Part shown: one piece after another, positions 34,661 through 44,685 of the stretch
How positions within the stretch are numbered: position 1 is the first letter of the stretch
How the letters are laid out: the number at the start of each line of letters is the position of its first letter
NCBI RefSeq assembly: GCF_001677885.1
Contig: NZ_LOCQ01000057.1
Span: 124,001 to 188,000 of the forward strand
DNA from: Janthinobacterium psychrotolerans
Lineage (GTDB): Bacteria; Pseudomonadota; Gammaproteobacteria; Burkholderiales; Burkholderiaceae_D
Length of the DNA stretch: 64,000 bases
Direction of reading: 5' to 3'
Notes under the pieces: generated by a model
What the model was told of the DNA's origin: nothing
The model's database searches: none
Seen by the model: only the letters and a program-made list of their open reading frames with translations
Translations under genes and position numbers: made by a program

Positions 34661-35458
34661 TTAACGGTAGGCGGGATTCCAGCGCAGGCAGCGTTTTTCC
34701 AGGCGGCGCGAAAACAGATCGGCGGCCTTGCCCAGCAAGGCGTACAGCAGGATGCCGACCAGGACCACGTCGGTTTGCAAAAATTCACGCGCATTCATGG
34801 TCATGTAGCCGATGCCGGCCTGCGCCGAGATGGTTTCGGCGACAATCAACAGCACCCACACCAGGCCCAGCGAAAAGCGCACGCCGACCAAAATCGACGG
34901 CATGGCGGCCGGCAGTATCACGTCCCGGTACAAGGGCCAGCCGGACAGCCCATAGCTTCTGGCCATTTCGATCAGGCCCTGGTCGGCCGAGCGGATGCCG
35001 TGGAAGGTGTTCAGGTAGACGGGAAAGAATACGCCGACGGCCAGCAGGAACAGCTTGGCCGTTTCGTCGATGCCGAACCATAAGATCACCAGCGGTATCA
35101 GGGCCAGGGCCGGGATATTGCGCACCATCTGCAAGGTGGTGTCCAACAGGGTCTCGGCATGGCGAAAGCTGCCCGTCAACAGCCCCAGCAGCAGGCCCAG
35201 GCCGGCGCCCACGCCAAAGCCGGCGCTGGCCCGCCACAAGCTCGTTTTCAGGTGCAGCCACAACTCGCCCGACTCGGCCAGCGTCCGGAAGGCCTTTGCC
35301 ACCGCCCACGGTTCGGGCAGGATGCGGCTCGACAGCCAGCCCAGCTGCGAGGCCAGTTGCCAGCCCAGCAGCAGCGCCACCGGCAAGGCCCACGGCGCCA
35401 GGTTGTCGCGCCATGGCGTGGGCGCGCCCACGCCATGGCTACTGAGGGTCGCCGCCAT
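34661..35458 (-). CDS. ssuC: Aliphatic sulfonate ABC transporter permease SsuC
   Basis: 265-aa inner-membrane permease, about six helices. SsuC landmarks: WQLASQLGWLSSRILPEPW, IPALALIPLVILWFGIDETAK, the EAA-like loop SADQGLIEMARSYGLSGW and LPAAMPSILVGVRFSLGLVW. Separated by 1 bp from ssuD. Confidence 0.93.
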   Translation of the reverse strand: MAATLSSHGVGAPTPWRDNLAPWALPVALLLGWQLASQLGWLSSRILPEPWAVAKAFRTLAESGELWLHLKTSLWRASAGFGVGAGLGLLLGLLTGSFRHAETLLDTTLQMVRNIPALALIPLVILWFGIDETAKLFLLAVGVFFPVYLNTFHGIRSADQGLIEMARSYGLSGWPLYRDVILPAAMPSILVGVRFSLGLVWVLLIVAETISAQAGIGYMTMNAREFLQTDVVLVGILLYALLGKAADLFSRRLEKRCLRWNPAYR

Positions 35459-35459
35459 C

Positions 35460-36620
35460 TCAGGCTGCCTTTTTTTGCGGGGCGGCCGGCACGATATTGC
35501 TGGCCATCACTTCGCCGAACGGGCCGCTGAGGGACTGTTCGCCGACGGCCTTGCCCTTGCCCAGCAGCGGGAATACCAGCTCGGCAAAGCGGTACGACTC
35601 TTCCAGGTGCGGGTAGCCCGAAAAAATGAAGGTGTCGATGCCCAGGTCCGCGTACTCCCTGATGCGCGCCACCACCGTTTCGGCGTCGCCCACCAGGGCC
35701 GTGCCGGCGCCGCCGCGCACCAGGCCCACGCCGGCCCACAGATTGGGCGACACCTCCAGCTTGTCACGGTTGCCGCCGTGCAGGGCCGCCATGCGCTGCT
35801 GGCCCACCGAGTCCATTTTGGAAAACGCCGCCTGCGCCTTGGCGATGACTTCGTCGTCCAGGTGGCTGATCAGTTCATCGGCGGCGCGCCAGGCCGCTTC
35901 AGTGGTATCGCGCACGATCACGTGCAGGCGGATGCCGAAGCGCACCGTGCGGCCTTTTTTTGCAGCGCGGGCGCGGATATCGGCAATCTTCTCGGCCACC
36001 GCGGCCGGTGGCTCGCCCCAGGTCAGGTACACGTCCATCTGCTCGGCCGCCAGTTCATGCGCCGGTTCCGACGAGCCGCCGAAATACAGCGGCGGATACG
36101 GTTTTTGCACCGGCGGGTACAGGGTCTTCGAACCCTTGACCTGGATATGCTTGCCCTCGAAATCATAGCCGGCCGCGCCGCCCTCGCCGGCCAGGGTGGC
36201 GCGCCAGACCTTGATGAATTCATCCGAGATTTCATAGCGCCTGGCATGGTCGGCAAACAGGCCGTCGGCTTCCAGTTCGCCCTGGTCGCCGCCGGTCACC
36301 ACGTTGATCAGCAGGCGGCCGTTCGACAGGCGGTCAAAGGTCGAGGCCATGCGCACCGCCAGGCCCGGCGTCGACAGGCCGGGGCGCACGGCGACCAGGA
36401 ACTTGAGTTTTTGCGTCACGCTGATCAGGGACGACGCCACCACCCACGCGTCTTCGCAGGAGCGGCCGGTCGGCAGCAGCACGCCGTCGTAGCCCAGCGT
36501 GTCGGCGGCCACGGCCACCTGGCGCAGGTAATCGGCATCGACGGCGCGCGCGCCTTGCGAGGTGCCCAGGTAGCGGCTGTCGCCGTGGGTGGGAATGAAC
36601 CAGAAGATATTCAATGACAT
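35460..36620 (-). CDS. ssuD: FMNH2-dependent alkanesulfonate monooxygenase SsuD
   Basis: 386-aa bacterial-luciferase-like TIM barrel. Starts [54 protein letters not shown] and [16 protein letters not shown] are typical of SsuD. It cleaves C1-C14-type alkanesulfonates to sulfite and aldehyde using FMNH2 from SsuE and O2. Length normal. Confidence 0.95.
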   Translation of the reverse strand: MSLNIFWFIPTHGDSRYLGTSQGARAVDADYLRQVAVAADTLGYDGVLLPTGRSCEDAWVVASSLISVTQKLKFLVAVRPGLSTPGLAVRMASTFDRLSNGRLLINVVTGGDQGELEADGLFADHARRYEISDEFIKVWRATLAGEGGAAGYDFEGKHIQVKGSKTLYPPVQKPYPPLYFGGSSEPAHELAAEQMDVYLTWGEPPAAVAEKIADIRARAAKKGRTVRFGIRLHVIVRDTTEAAWRAADELISHLDDEVIAKAQAAFSKMDSVGQQRMAALHGGNRDKLEVSPNLWAGVGLVRGGAGTALVGDAETVVARIREYADLGIDTFIFSGYPHLEESYRFAELVFPLLGKGKAVGEQSLSGPFGEVMASNIVPAAPQKKAA

Positions 36621-36639
36621 GGTGTTCTCTCTTTCCTTG

Positions 36640-37641
36640 TTATTTGGTGGCGACCTGTTTGGCGGCCGGCAGCAGCGCGTCCCTGACGACGATGGGTTTG
36701 GGGATCAGCTTGAGGTTGGAAAACGCATCGGCGACTTTCTGCTGGGCCGCGATCACGTCCACCGACACCGGCTTGACGCCGTAGGCATAGCGCGAGGCGG
36801 CCAGCGCCACCACTTCCTTGCTCAAGCCCGTCTGCGCCGACAGCATGGTCGCCACTTCGTCCGGGTTGTTGCGGCCCCAGTCATCGACCTTGGCCACCTC
36901 ATCGAGCACGACGCGCAGGATCTCGGGGTTCTTTTCCGCATAGCTGCGCGAAGCCAGGTAGAACTGGTAGTTGGCGACCAGGCCCTTGCCATCGGCCAGC
37001 ACGCGCGCGCCGATCTGCTTTTCGGCGGCCGCCAGGAACGGGTCCCAGATGGCCCAGGCGTCCACGCTGCCGCGCTCGAAGGCGGCGCGCGCATCGGCCG
37101 GCGGCAGGAACACGGGCTGGATATCAGCGTAGGCCACGCCGGCTTTTTCCAGCGCCTTCAACAGCAGGTAATGCACGTTCGAGCCCTTGTTCAGGGCAAT
37201 TTTCTTGCCTTTCAAGTCGGCCAGGGTACGCAAGGAAGAGCCCTTGGGCACGACGATGGCTTCGCTGGCCGGCGACGGCGGTTCATTGCCCACATAGACG
37301 AGATTCGCGCCGGCCGCCTGCGCAAAGATGGGCGGCGCTTCGCCGACGGTGCCAAAGTCGATGCTGCCCACGTTCAGGCCTTCGAGCAGCACCGGGCCGG
37401 CCGGAAACTCGCTCCACTTCACGCCCACGCCCTGCTCGGCCAGGCGTTTTTCCAGGGTGCCGCGGCCTTTGAGCAGCGTCAAGGTGCCGTATTTCTGGTA
37501 GCCGATGCGTACTTCGCCCTTGGTCTGCGCCTGCGCCGTGGCCGGCATGCCGCCGGCCATCACGCCGAGGCCGGCAAAGGCGGCGAACAGCAAGCCCACG
37601 GTGCTGCGGCGGGAGAGGCGTTTTTGGTGGCGATCGGTCAT
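36640..37641 (-). CDS. ssuA: Aliphatic sulfonate-binding protein SsuA
   Basis: 333-aa periplasmic binding protein. ATG 37641 follows ACAGGAAAC. The signal peptide contains LSRRSTVG, a possible twin-arginine motif, and ends near AQAQ. Mature domain: [40 protein letters not shown] and [12 protein letters not shown] are SsuA-like. Second gene of the operon after ssuE. Confidence 0.93.
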   Translation of the reverse strand: MTDRHQKRLSRRSTVGLLFAAFAGLGVMAGGMPATAQAQTKGEVRIGYQKYGTLTLLKGRGTLEKRLAEQGVGVKWSEFPAGPVLLEGLNVGSIDFGTVGEAPPIFAQAAGANLVYVGNEPPSPASEAIVVPKGSSLRTLADLKGKKIALNKGSNVHYLLLKALEKAGVAYADIQPVFLPPADARAAFERGSVDAWAIWDPFLAAAEKQIGARVLADGKGLVANYQFYLASRSYAEKNPEILRVVLDEVAKVDDWGRNNPDEVATMLSAQTGLSKEVVALAASRYAYGVKPVSVDVIAAQQKVADAFSNLKLIPKPIVVRDALLPAAKQVATK

Positions 37642-37672
37642 GGCGGTTTCCTGTGGTGTCAATAGTGGTGGA

Positions 37673-38302
37673 TCAGGCGGTTTGCAGGGATGCGGTGCAG
37701 GGCTGTTCCTGCAGCGAGCGGCTCGGCGGCGCCACGGTGTGATCGTTGACGGCCGCCGGGCGGCGCGCGCCCTGCAGGATGAACAGTCCGGCCGACACGT
37801 CGGCGATGCCGGCCTGCACCCGCAGTTCGATCGCCGCGTCCAGGGTCAAGCCCCGTTCCTCATGCCAGTCGAGCTGCTGCGCATTGGCGTAGATGCTGGT
37901 AAATACCTGCTTGGCGCCCAGCGCGTGCAGCACCGGCCGCAGCGCGTAATCGAGCGCCAGGGTGTGGGCGTGGCCGCCGCCGGTGGCCAGCGGCAGCACC
38001 AGCTTGCCGGCCAGGCCGTCCTGCGGCAGCAGGTCGAGAAAGGCTTTCAGCAGGCCCGTATACGACGCTTTGTAAATCGGCGTGGCGATCACGATGGCGT
38101 GCGCTTCGGCCACGGCGCGCACGGCGCCGGCGATATCGGCATCGCTGTAGTCCAGCTGCAGCAGCGCACGCGCCGGCAGGTCGCGCACGTCGAGCTTGCT
38201 GCAGCTGTGGCCGTGCAGCGCCAGCTGGTCGCCGATATGCCGCAGCAGACGGCTGGAACTCGAAGGTATCTGCGGGCTGCCGCCCAGTAAAAGTATGCTC
38301 AT
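37673..38302 (-). CDS. ssuE: NAD(P)H-dependent FMN reductase SsuE
   Basis: 209-aa flavodoxin-like reductase: LLLGGSPQIPSSSSRLL (phosphate loop), ATPIYKASYTGLLKAFLDLL and GGGHAHTLALDYALRPVL. Provides FMNH2 to SsuD. It has about 20 more C-terminal residues than typical SsuE (GARRPAAVNDHTVAPPSRSL). First gene of the minus-strand operon; the divergent promoter region to 38558 holds the GCATATC motifs. Confidence 0.92.
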   Translation of the reverse strand: MSILLLGGSPQIPSSSSRLLRHIGDQLALHGHSCSKLDVRDLPARALLQLDYSDADIAGAVRAVAEAHAIVIATPIYKASYTGLLKAFLDLLPQDGLAGKLVLPLATGGGHAHTLALDYALRPVLHALGAKQVFTSIYANAQQLDWHEERGLTLDAAIELRVQAGIADVSAGLFILQGARRPAAVNDHTVAPPSRSLQEQPCTASLQTA

Positions 38303-38400
38303 GGTGTCCGTCCCTGTAAGTTGTCTGTGTCGAAAGGCGCTGCTGGAATGGATGCAGCCTATCGCCATCAAGGCCCGGGCAAAACGAATGCTTTCACGCT

Positions 38401-38486
38401 TCGATATGTGTTTTTCGACTAAGGCGCCACGACGCCCGGCAAGCGCCTCGCATTGACCGCGATCGATCTTTTTCGCATATCCAAGC
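38401..38486. promoter_or_regulatory. Sulfur-locus motif pair in the ssuE / flavoprotein divergent region
   Basis: TCGATATGTG at 38401-38410 and CGCATATCCAA at 38474-38484. The first resembles the left half and the second the right half of the palindrome at 47099-47123. GCATATCCAA also occurs exactly at 30084-30093 before metN. A shared operator for a sulfur-starvation regulator (CysB/SsuR-type LysR protein) is possible but no such regulator is encoded in the window. Confidence 0.4.
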
Positions 38487-38558
38487 GCGCTTTTCTTCGT
38501 GTACGGCGCCGCGATTGCGATGCAATACTGGCTCCATCGATTTTCTGGAATGACCGCC

Positions 38559-39767
38559 ATGTCCGCTGCTTTTATCTATGCCCCCGCGCCACGAACCCCG
38601 GCTGCGCCACCCGACGCCATCGCCGTCGCCACCGCCCTTGCCGCCCGCCTGGCCGCTACCGCCAATGAGCGCGACCGGGCCGGCGGCCATGCGGCCGAGC
38701 AGCGTGACTGGATACGCGAATCCGGTCTCTTGACCCTGTCGATTCCCGCGCAGTTTGGCGGCCAGGGCGCCGCCTGGCCGCTGGTGTACCAGGTGATCCG
38801 CATTCTGGCGCGCGCCGACAGCGCACTGGCCCATGTCTTCGGTTTTCATCATCTGCAGCTGGCCGGCTTGCAGCTGTATGGCAGCGCCCAGCAGCAGCGC
38901 CGCCTGCTGACCCTGACGGTGGACGAGGGCCTGTTCTGGGGCAATGCCCTGAACCCGCTCGACAAAAGAGTCACCGCCACCGACAGCGCCGACGGCTTTA
39001 TTCTGGACGGCATCAAGAGTTTTTCGTCCGGCTCGGTGGGCTCGGACTGGCTGACCGTATCGGCCTGGCACGCGCCCACGCAAACGGCGCTGATCGCCGC
39101 CCTGCCCACGCGCCAGCCGGGCATCAGCGTGCAGCCGGACTGGGATGCGTTCGGCCAGCGCCAGACCGACAGCGGCAACGTGCATTTCGAGAACGTCGTT
39201 CTGCCGGCGGCGCTGGTGCTGCAGGCGCCCGCGCAAGCGGCCACGCCACAGGCCACCGTGCGCTCGCAGATCGCCCAGCTGATCATGGCCAATCTCTACC
39301 TCGGCATCGCCGAAGGCGCGTTCGAGGCGGCGCGCAACTACACCAGCGAGCAGGCGAAGGCCTGGTTCGCCTCCGGCGTGGCGCAAGCGGCGGACGATCC
39401 GCTGGTGCAGCACCGCTACGGCCAGCTATGGCTGCTGCTGCGCCCCGCGCAAGTGCTGGCCGACCTGGCGGCGCGGGAACTCGACACCGTGTTCCGCAAG
39501 GGCGCCCTGGTCACCGCCCAGGAACGCGGCCTGCTGGCCGTCGCCGTGGCCGAAGCCAAGGTCTTGTCGCACAAGGCGGGGCTGGACATCAGCAGCCAGC
39601 TGTTCGAACTGACGGGCGCCCGCTCGACCTCGGCGCAATTCGGCTTCGACCGCTACTGGCGCAACGTGCGCGTCCATACCCTGCACGACCCCGTCGACTA
39701 CAAGCTGCGCGACCTGGGGCGCTATGCGCTGTCGGGCACCGTGCCCGAGCCGACGGCTTATTCCTGA
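38559..39767 (+). CDS. Acyl-CoA-dehydrogenase-fold flavoprotein (DszC / SfnB-like sulfur acquisition)
   Basis: 402-aa flavoprotein of the acyl-CoA dehydrogenase fold, closest in pattern to DszC/SfnB-type flavin-dependent oxygenases: ESGLLTLSIPAQFGGQGA, LARADSALAHVFGFHHLQL, GIKSFSSGSVGSDWLTVS and the C-terminal ELTGARSTSAQFGFDRYWRN. It lacks the catalytic Glu context of true dehydrogenases as far as can be seen. Context with MetQ, NtaA-type oxygenase and sulfonate transport points to oxidation of an organosulfur compound with reduced FMN, perhaps from SsuE. ATG 38559 chosen for spacing to TGGA. Confidence 0.78.
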   Translation: MSAAFIYAPAPRTPAAPPDAIAVATALAARLAATANERDRAGGHAAEQRDWIRESGLLTLSIPAQFGGQGAAWPLVYQVIRILARADSALAHVFGFHHLQLAGLQLYGSAQQQRRLLTLTVDEGLFWGNALNPLDKRVTATDSADGFILDGIKSFSSGSVGSDWLTVSAWHAPTQTALIAALPTRQPGISVQPDWDAFGQRQTDSGNVHFENVVLPAALVLQAPAQAATPQATVRSQIAQLIMANLYLGIAEGAFEAARNYTSEQAKAWFASGVAQAADDPLVQHRYGQLWLLLRPAQVLADLAARELDTVFRKGALVTAQERGLLAVAVAEAKVLSHKAGLDISSQLFELTGARSTSAQFGFDRYWRNVRVHTLHDPVDYKLRDLGRYALSGTVPEPTAYS

Positions 39768-39796
39768 CACCACCCCAACCATCCGGAGACACCACC

Positions 39797-40624
39797 ATGA
39801 CCATCACCCGCCGCACCCTTGTTCTCGGCGCATTGAGCCTCGCCCTGGCTACCACCTTCGCCCACGCCAAAGACCCGAAAGAGATCACCATCGGCGCCAG
39901 CGCCGGTCCGTATGCGGACCAGATCAAGCTGGGCATCAAGCCCATCCTGGAAAAGCAGGGCTACAAGGTCAAGCTGGTCGAGTTCAACGACTATATCCAG
40001 CCGAACTACGCGCTGGCCGAGGGCTCGCTGGACGCCAACGCCTTCCAGCATATCGTCTACCTGAAAAAATTCGCGCTCGAGCACAAGCTGGCGCTGACGG
40101 ACCTGGTGCAGGTGCCGACGGCGCCCATCGCGCTGTACAGCAAGAAACACAAATCGCTGGCGGAGGTGAAGGAAGGCTCGACCGTCGCCCTGCCGAACGA
40201 TCCGACCAACCAGGCGCGCGCGCTGGTGCTGCTCGACCAGCTGGGCTGGGTCAAGCTGCGCGACAATATCGACCCGGTGCGCGCCTCCGAAAAGGATATC
40301 GCCGTCAACGTCAAAAAGCTCAGGATATTGCCACTGGAAGCGGCGCAGCTGCCACGCTCGCTGGGCGACACCGACTACTCTTTCATCAACGGCAATTTCG
40401 CGCTGGCCTCGGGCCTGAAGCTGACCGAGGCGCTGGTGGCCGAGAAAATCCCGCCCAACTACATCAACCTGGTGGCCGTGCGCACGGCCGACAAGGACAA
40501 GCAGTTCGCCAAAGACCTGGCGGCCGCCTACCGCTCGCGTGAATTCCTCGACATCACCAACAAGCACTTTGCCGGCTATGTCAAACCCGACTACCAGCAA
40601 GCGCTGCAGACGGCATCGAAATAA
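39797..40624 (+). CDS. MetQ-family substrate-binding protein (second copy)
   Basis: 275-aa paralogue of MetQ at 31724; mature parts align without gaps with most residues identical (KDPKEITIGASAGPYADQ, GIKPILEKQGYKVK). Signal peptide contains TRRTLVLG (possible Tat motif) and ends AHA; no lipobox. No metN/metI follows, so it probably uses MetNI from 30.2 kb or serves a different ligand. CCGGAGAC before ATG. Its stop overlaps the next ATG by one base (TAATG). Confidence 0.88.
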   Translation: MTITRRTLVLGALSLALATTFAHAKDPKEITIGASAGPYADQIKLGIKPILEKQGYKVKLVEFNDYIQPNYALAEGSLDANAFQHIVYLKKFALEHKLALTDLVQVPTAPIALYSKKHKSLAEVKEGSTVALPNDPTNQARALVLLDQLGWVKLRDNIDPVRASEKDIAVNVKKLRILPLEAAQLPRSLGDTDYSFINGNFALASGLKLTEALVAEKIPPNYINLVAVRTADKDKQFAKDLAAAYRSREFLDITNKHFAGYVKPDYQQALQTASK

Positions 40625-42012
40625 TGAGCAAAGCCATCCGCTTCAACGCCTTCCAGATGAACACGGTGGGCCACCAGTCGCCGGGCCTGTGGACGCATGC
40701 GCGCGACCGCAGCGACCGCTATACGGACCCCGCCCACTGGACCGAACTGGCGCGGCTGCTGGAAAAAGGGCTGTTCGACGCGGTCTTTTTGGCCGACGTG
40801 CTGGGCGTGTACGATGTGTACCAGGGCAGCCTGGATGCGGCGCTGGCGCACGGCGTGCAAGTGCCGCTGAACGATCCGCTGGCGCTGGTGCCGCTGATGG
40901 CGCAGGCCACCACGCACCTGGGCTTTGGCGTCACCTGCGCCCTCACCTACGAGCATCCATATACCTTCGCGCGGCGCCTCTCGACGCTCGATCATTTGAC
41001 CGGTGGGCGCATCGGCTGGAATATCGTCACCGGCTACCTCGATAGCGCGGCGCGCAACTTGGGCCTGGACCAGCAACTGAGCCACGACGAACGCTACGAC
41101 CTGGCCGACGAATACCTGGACGTGGTCTACAAGCTGTGGGAAAAAAGCTGGGACGACGACGCGGTGGTCAACGACAAGGTGCGCGGCGTGTATGCCGATC
41201 CGGCGCGCGTGCATGCGATCAACCATCTGGGCCGCTACTACAGGGTGCCGGGCATTCACCTGTGCGAACCGTCGCCACAGCGCACGCCGCTGCTGTACCA
41301 GGCCGGCACCTCGCCGCGCGGCACGCGCTTTGCGGCGCGCCATGCGGAAGCGACCTTTGTCAGTGGTCCCGGCAAGACGGTGGTGAAACGCTATGCGGAC
41401 GACTTGCGCGCGGCCGTGCGGCAAGCCGGACGCGATGGCGACAGCCTGGTGATCTATGCGCAGGCACTGATCATCACGGGCGCCACCGAAGCGCAGGCGC
41501 GCGCCAAGCACGAGGACTATCTCAAGCATGTCGATATCGAGGCGGCGCTGGTGCTGCTGTCGGGCTGGACCGGCGTGGACTTTTCACGCTTCCCGCTCGA
41601 CGCCACCATCGACTACATCGACTCCGACGCCGGCCGCTCGGCGCTGGCCTCGTTCAGCCAGGCCGACCCGGACCGCACCTGGACCGTGCGCGAAGCGGCG
41701 CAGCATATCGGCCTCGGTGGCCGCGGCCCGGTGATCGTCGGCGATGCGCGGCAGGTGGCCGACCAGCTGGAAAGCTGGCTTGATGAGACCGGTATCGACG
41801 GCTTCAACCTGGCGTTTGCCGTGGCCCACGACAGCATGGCCGACGTGGTCGACCATATCGTGCCAGAACTGCAGCGGCGCGGGCGCTACAGGACACAGTA
41901 CGAGCAAGGCAGCTTGCGCCACAAGGTATTCGGCCACGGCCCGCGCCTGCCGGAAAGCCACGCGGGCCGGCAGGTCAGCATCACGAACGACACCGCCGCG
42001 CTGGCGGCATGA
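40624..42012 (+). CDS. LLM-class flavin monooxygenase (NtaA/SnaA/DszA family)
   Basis: 462-aa luciferase-like monooxygenase. Family pattern: LARLLEKGLFDAVFLADVLG, LSTLDHLTGGRIGWNIVTGY, then HDERYDLADEYLDVVYKLWE and QAGTSPRGTRFAARHAEATF, all typical of the NtaA/DszA branch (DszA, SfnG and NTA monooxygenase). Uses FMNH2 to open a C-S or C-N bond; substrate not assignable. Starts on the last base of the metQ-like stop codon. Confidence 0.88.
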   Translation: MSKAIRFNAFQMNTVGHQSPGLWTHARDRSDRYTDPAHWTELARLLEKGLFDAVFLADVLGVYDVYQGSLDAALAHGVQVPLNDPLALVPLMAQATTHLGFGVTCALTYEHPYTFARRLSTLDHLTGGRIGWNIVTGYLDSAARNLGLDQQLSHDERYDLADEYLDVVYKLWEKSWDDDAVVNDKVRGVYADPARVHAINHLGRYYRVPGIHLCEPSPQRTPLLYQAGTSPRGTRFAARHAEATFVSGPGKTVVKRYADDLRAAVRQAGRDGDSLVIYAQALIITGATEAQARAKHEDYLKHVDIEAALVLLSGWTGVDFSRFPLDATIDYIDSDAGRSALASFSQADPDRTWTVREAAQHIGLGGRGPVIVGDARQVADQLESWLDETGIDGFNLAFAVAHDSMADVVDHIVPELQRRGRYRTQYEQGSLRHKVFGHGPRLPESHAGRQVSITNDTAALAA

Positions 42013-42037
42013 CTCTCCACTTACTACTCAGGACTCC

Positions 42038-43024
42038 ATGAAACGCAGAACCGTATTGCAACTGGCCGCCGCCGGCGTTTTGCCCGGGCTTTCCCATGCC
42101 GCCGCCCAGCCACCCCTGAAAGAGCTGCGCCTCGACTACGCCTATTACTCGCCCACCAGCCTGGTGCTGCGCCGCTTCGGCTGGCTCGAAGAAGCGTTCA
42201 AGGCGGACGGCACCAGCATCAAGTGGGTGCTGAGCGCCGGCAGCAACCGCGCGCTCGAATACCTGAACGCCAACAGCATCGATATCGGTTCGAGCGCCGG
42301 CCTGGCCGCCCTGCTGGCGCGCGCCAATGGCAATCCGATCCGCGCGCCGTATATTTTTTCGCGCCCCGAATGGACGGCGCTGGTGGTGCGCAAGGACAGC
42401 ACCATCCGCAGCGTGGCCGACCTGAAAGGGAAAAAGGTCGCCGCCACCAAGGGTACCGATCCGTATCTGTTTTTACTGCGCGCGCTGAAGACGGCGGGCC
42501 TGAAACGCGGCGATATCGAACACGTGAGCCTGCAGCATGCCGATGGCCGCGCGGCACTGGAGCAAGGCAAGGTCGATGCCTGGGCGGGGCTGGACCCGCA
42601 TATGGCCGCCAGCGAACTGGAAGCGGGCTCGCGCCTGATCTACCGTAACGTGGCCTTCAATACCTACGGCTTTTTGAACGTGCGCGAGGACTTCCTGGCC
42701 AGCCGCCCGGCCGAGGTGGGCAAGGTGATACAGGCCTATGAACGGGCGCGCGCCTGGACCAGCGCCAATCCGGCCGCGGCGGCAAAAATCCTCGCCGAGG
42801 AAGCCAGGGTCAGCCTGCCGGTGGCGCTGCTGCAGGTGAAACTGAGGAGTGACTTCAGCAATCCGCAGCCGTCCAGCGAGCATGTAAAGGCGCTGCTGGT
42901 GGCCGCCCCCATCCTGGTTGACGAAGCGCTGGTCAAGCCGGGCGCGGACCTGAACCGCGCCATCACCGGCCTGGTCGATACCCGCTTTGCCATCCCTTAT
43001 ATTACCAATCTCAAGAAGGCATAG
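42038..43024 (+). CDS. Sulfonate-type ABC substrate-binding protein (SsuA-like)
   Basis: 328-aa periplasmic binding protein. Signal peptide MKRRTVLQLAAAGVLPGLSH with a twin-arginine-like RR. Mature domain: RLDYAYYSPTSLVLRRFGWL, VLSAGSNRALEYLNANSIDIGSS, ATKGTDPYLFLLRALKTAGL. Related to SsuA but only distantly similar to the SsuA at 36640, so likely a different sulfonate or sulfate ester. CAGGA before ATG. Confidence 0.88.
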   Translation: MKRRTVLQLAAAGVLPGLSHAAAQPPLKELRLDYAYYSPTSLVLRRFGWLEEAFKADGTSIKWVLSAGSNRALEYLNANSIDIGSSAGLAALLARANGNPIRAPYIFSRPEWTALVVRKDSTIRSVADLKGKKVAATKGTDPYLFLLRALKTAGLKRGDIEHVSLQHADGRAALEQGKVDAWAGLDPHMAASELEAGSRLIYRNVAFNTYGFLNVREDFLASRPAEVGKVIQAYERARAWTSANPAAAAKILAEEARVSLPVALLQVKLRSDFSNPQPSSEHVKALLVAAPILVDEALVKPGADLNRAITGLVDTRFAIPYITNLKKA

Positions 43025-43032
43025 GACTCGTC

Positions 43033-43866
43033 ATGGCCAGAGACACGCTCACCGCACCGGCGTCCGAAGCTGAAGCGCAAGCTGATACCGGCGCGCGCCG
43101 CGCGCTGCGCATGCCGCGCGCGGCGGTTGGCCTGCTGCTGCCGGCACTGGCCTTGATCGCGGCCGAAGCCGGCGTGCGCGCAGGCCTGATACCGGCCAAC
43201 CTGTTGCCGGCGCCCAGCGAAATCGCCGCCACCATCGCCGGCCTGGCGCGGCAGGGCCTCGGTGGCCATGTGCTGGCAAGCACGGTGCGCGTGGCGATCG
43301 GCTTTGCCGGCGGCGCGCTGCTGGCCATGTTGCTCGGTGCGGCGGTGGGCCTGAACCGCACGATGGAAGCGCTGCTCGACCCCACCTTCCAGGCGCTGCG
43401 CGCGATTCCGTCACTGGCCTGGGTGCCCTTGCTGCTGCTGTGGCTGGGCATCGACGAAACGCCCAAGCTGGTGCTGATCGGCATCGGCGCCTTTTTTCCG
43501 GTCTACATGGGCGTGGCCTCGGGCATCCGCGACGTCGACCGCAAGCTGATCGAGGCGGCCCGCATGTACCGTTTGAGCCGTCCCGCGCTGGCGCGCCGCG
43601 TGCTGCTGCCGGCCGCCCTGCCCGCCATTTTCACGGGCCTGCGCAATGGCCTGAGCCTGGCCTGGATGTTCATGGTGGCGGCCGAACTGATCGCCGCCAG
43701 CCAGGGCCTGGGCTATCTGCTCAGCGACGGGCGCGAGACCAGCCGCGCCGATATCGTCTTGTCCGCCATCGTGCTGCTGGCCCTCTTGGGCAAGGCCAGC
43801 GACAGCCTGATGCAGCGCCTGGAACACCGTTTGCTGGCCTGGCGCGACAGCTATGCCCCCGTCTGA
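43033..43866 (+). CDS. ABC transporter permease (SsuC-like)
   Basis: 277-aa permease, about six helices: NLLPAPSEIAATIAGLAR, FQALRAIPSLAWVPLLLLWL, GIDETPKLVLIGIGAFFPVY and the loop DRKLIEAARMYRLSRPAL. Begins 8 bp after the binding-protein stop. A weak ribosome site. Confidence 0.9.
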   Translation: MARDTLTAPASEAEAQADTGARRALRMPRAAVGLLLPALALIAAEAGVRAGLIPANLLPAPSEIAATIAGLARQGLGGHVLASTVRVAIGFAGGALLAMLLGAAVGLNRTMEALLDPTFQALRAIPSLAWVPLLLLWLGIDETPKLVLIGIGAFFPVYMGVASGIRDVDRKLIEAARMYRLSRPALARRVLLPAALPAIFTGLRNGLSLAWMFMVAAELIAASQGLGYLLSDGRETSRADIVLSAIVLLALLGKASDSLMQRLEHRLLAWRDSYAPV

Positions 43867-43878
43867 AAGGAATACGCC

Positions 43879-44613
43879 ATGAGCGCACTGCTCGACATCA
43901 CCATCCATGAAAAGGCCTATGGCGCGCGCCGCGTGCTGCATAACGTGCGGCTGCAGCTGCGCCAGGGCGACATCGTCAGCCTGATCGGCGCCAGCGGCTG
44001 CGGCAAGAGCAGCCTGCTGTCCATCGTCGCGGGCCTCGACGCCGACTTTCGCGGCAGCTTGCGCCTGGACGGCCAGCCGCTCGCCGGCGTGCATGGCGAT
44101 ATCGGCCTGATCTTCCAGGAACCGCGCCTGTTCCCCTGGCTGACGGTGGCGCAAAATATCGCCTTTGGCCAGGGCCCGAAAGGCCAGCACGATCCGAAGG
44201 TCGCGCAGCTGCTCGACGAAGTGGGCCTGCACGGCCAGGCGAACAGCCTGCCCAAGCAGCTCTCGGGCGGCCAGGCGCAACGCGCGGCGATTGCACGCGG
44301 CCTGTTCGGCCAGCCACGCATATTGCTGCTGGACGAACCGTTTTCCGCCGTCGACGCGTTTACCCGCATGAAGCTGCAGGACCTGCTGGCCGACGTGGCC
44401 GCCCGCCACGGCCTGACGGTGCTGCTGGTGACCCACGATATTGACGAAGCGCTGTACCTGAGCGACCGCATCGTCATGCTCGACACCCGCGCCGGCCCGC
44501 CGCGCGCCCGCTACGACGTGGCGGCACCGCGCCCGCGCTCGCGCGCCCCGGCGACGCAGGCGGCGCTGAAAGACGCCATCCTCGGCGAACTGCACGCGGC
44601 GCACGCGATCTGA
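43879..44613 (+). CDS. ABC transporter ATPase (SsuB-like)
   Basis: 244-aa ATPase. Walker A GASGCGKSS, LIFQEPRLFPWLT at the Q-loop, signature LSGGQAQRAAIARGL, Walker B LLLDEPFSAVDAFT. GAAAGGAATACGCC precedes ATG. Completes the second sulfonate-type transporter and probably ends the operon that begins at 38559; a GC hairpin without U-tract follows at 44617-44634. Confidence 0.9.
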   Translation: MSALLDITIHEKAYGARRVLHNVRLQLRQGDIVSLIGASGCGKSSLLSIVAGLDADFRGSLRLDGQPLAGVHGDIGLIFQEPRLFPWLTVAQNIAFGQGPKGQHDPKVAQLLDEVGLHGQANSLPKQLSGGQAQRAAIARGLFGQPRILLLDEPFSAVDAFTRMKLQDLLADVAARHGLTVLLVTHDIDEALYLSDRIVMLDTRAGPPRARYDVAAPRPRSRAPATQAALKDAILGELHAAHAI

Positions 44614-44685
44614 CACGCCGCCGCATTTGCGCGGCGCCCGGTTCCATGTCAGCATAGGCCACCCTGGCCACTGAAAAGGACCGCA

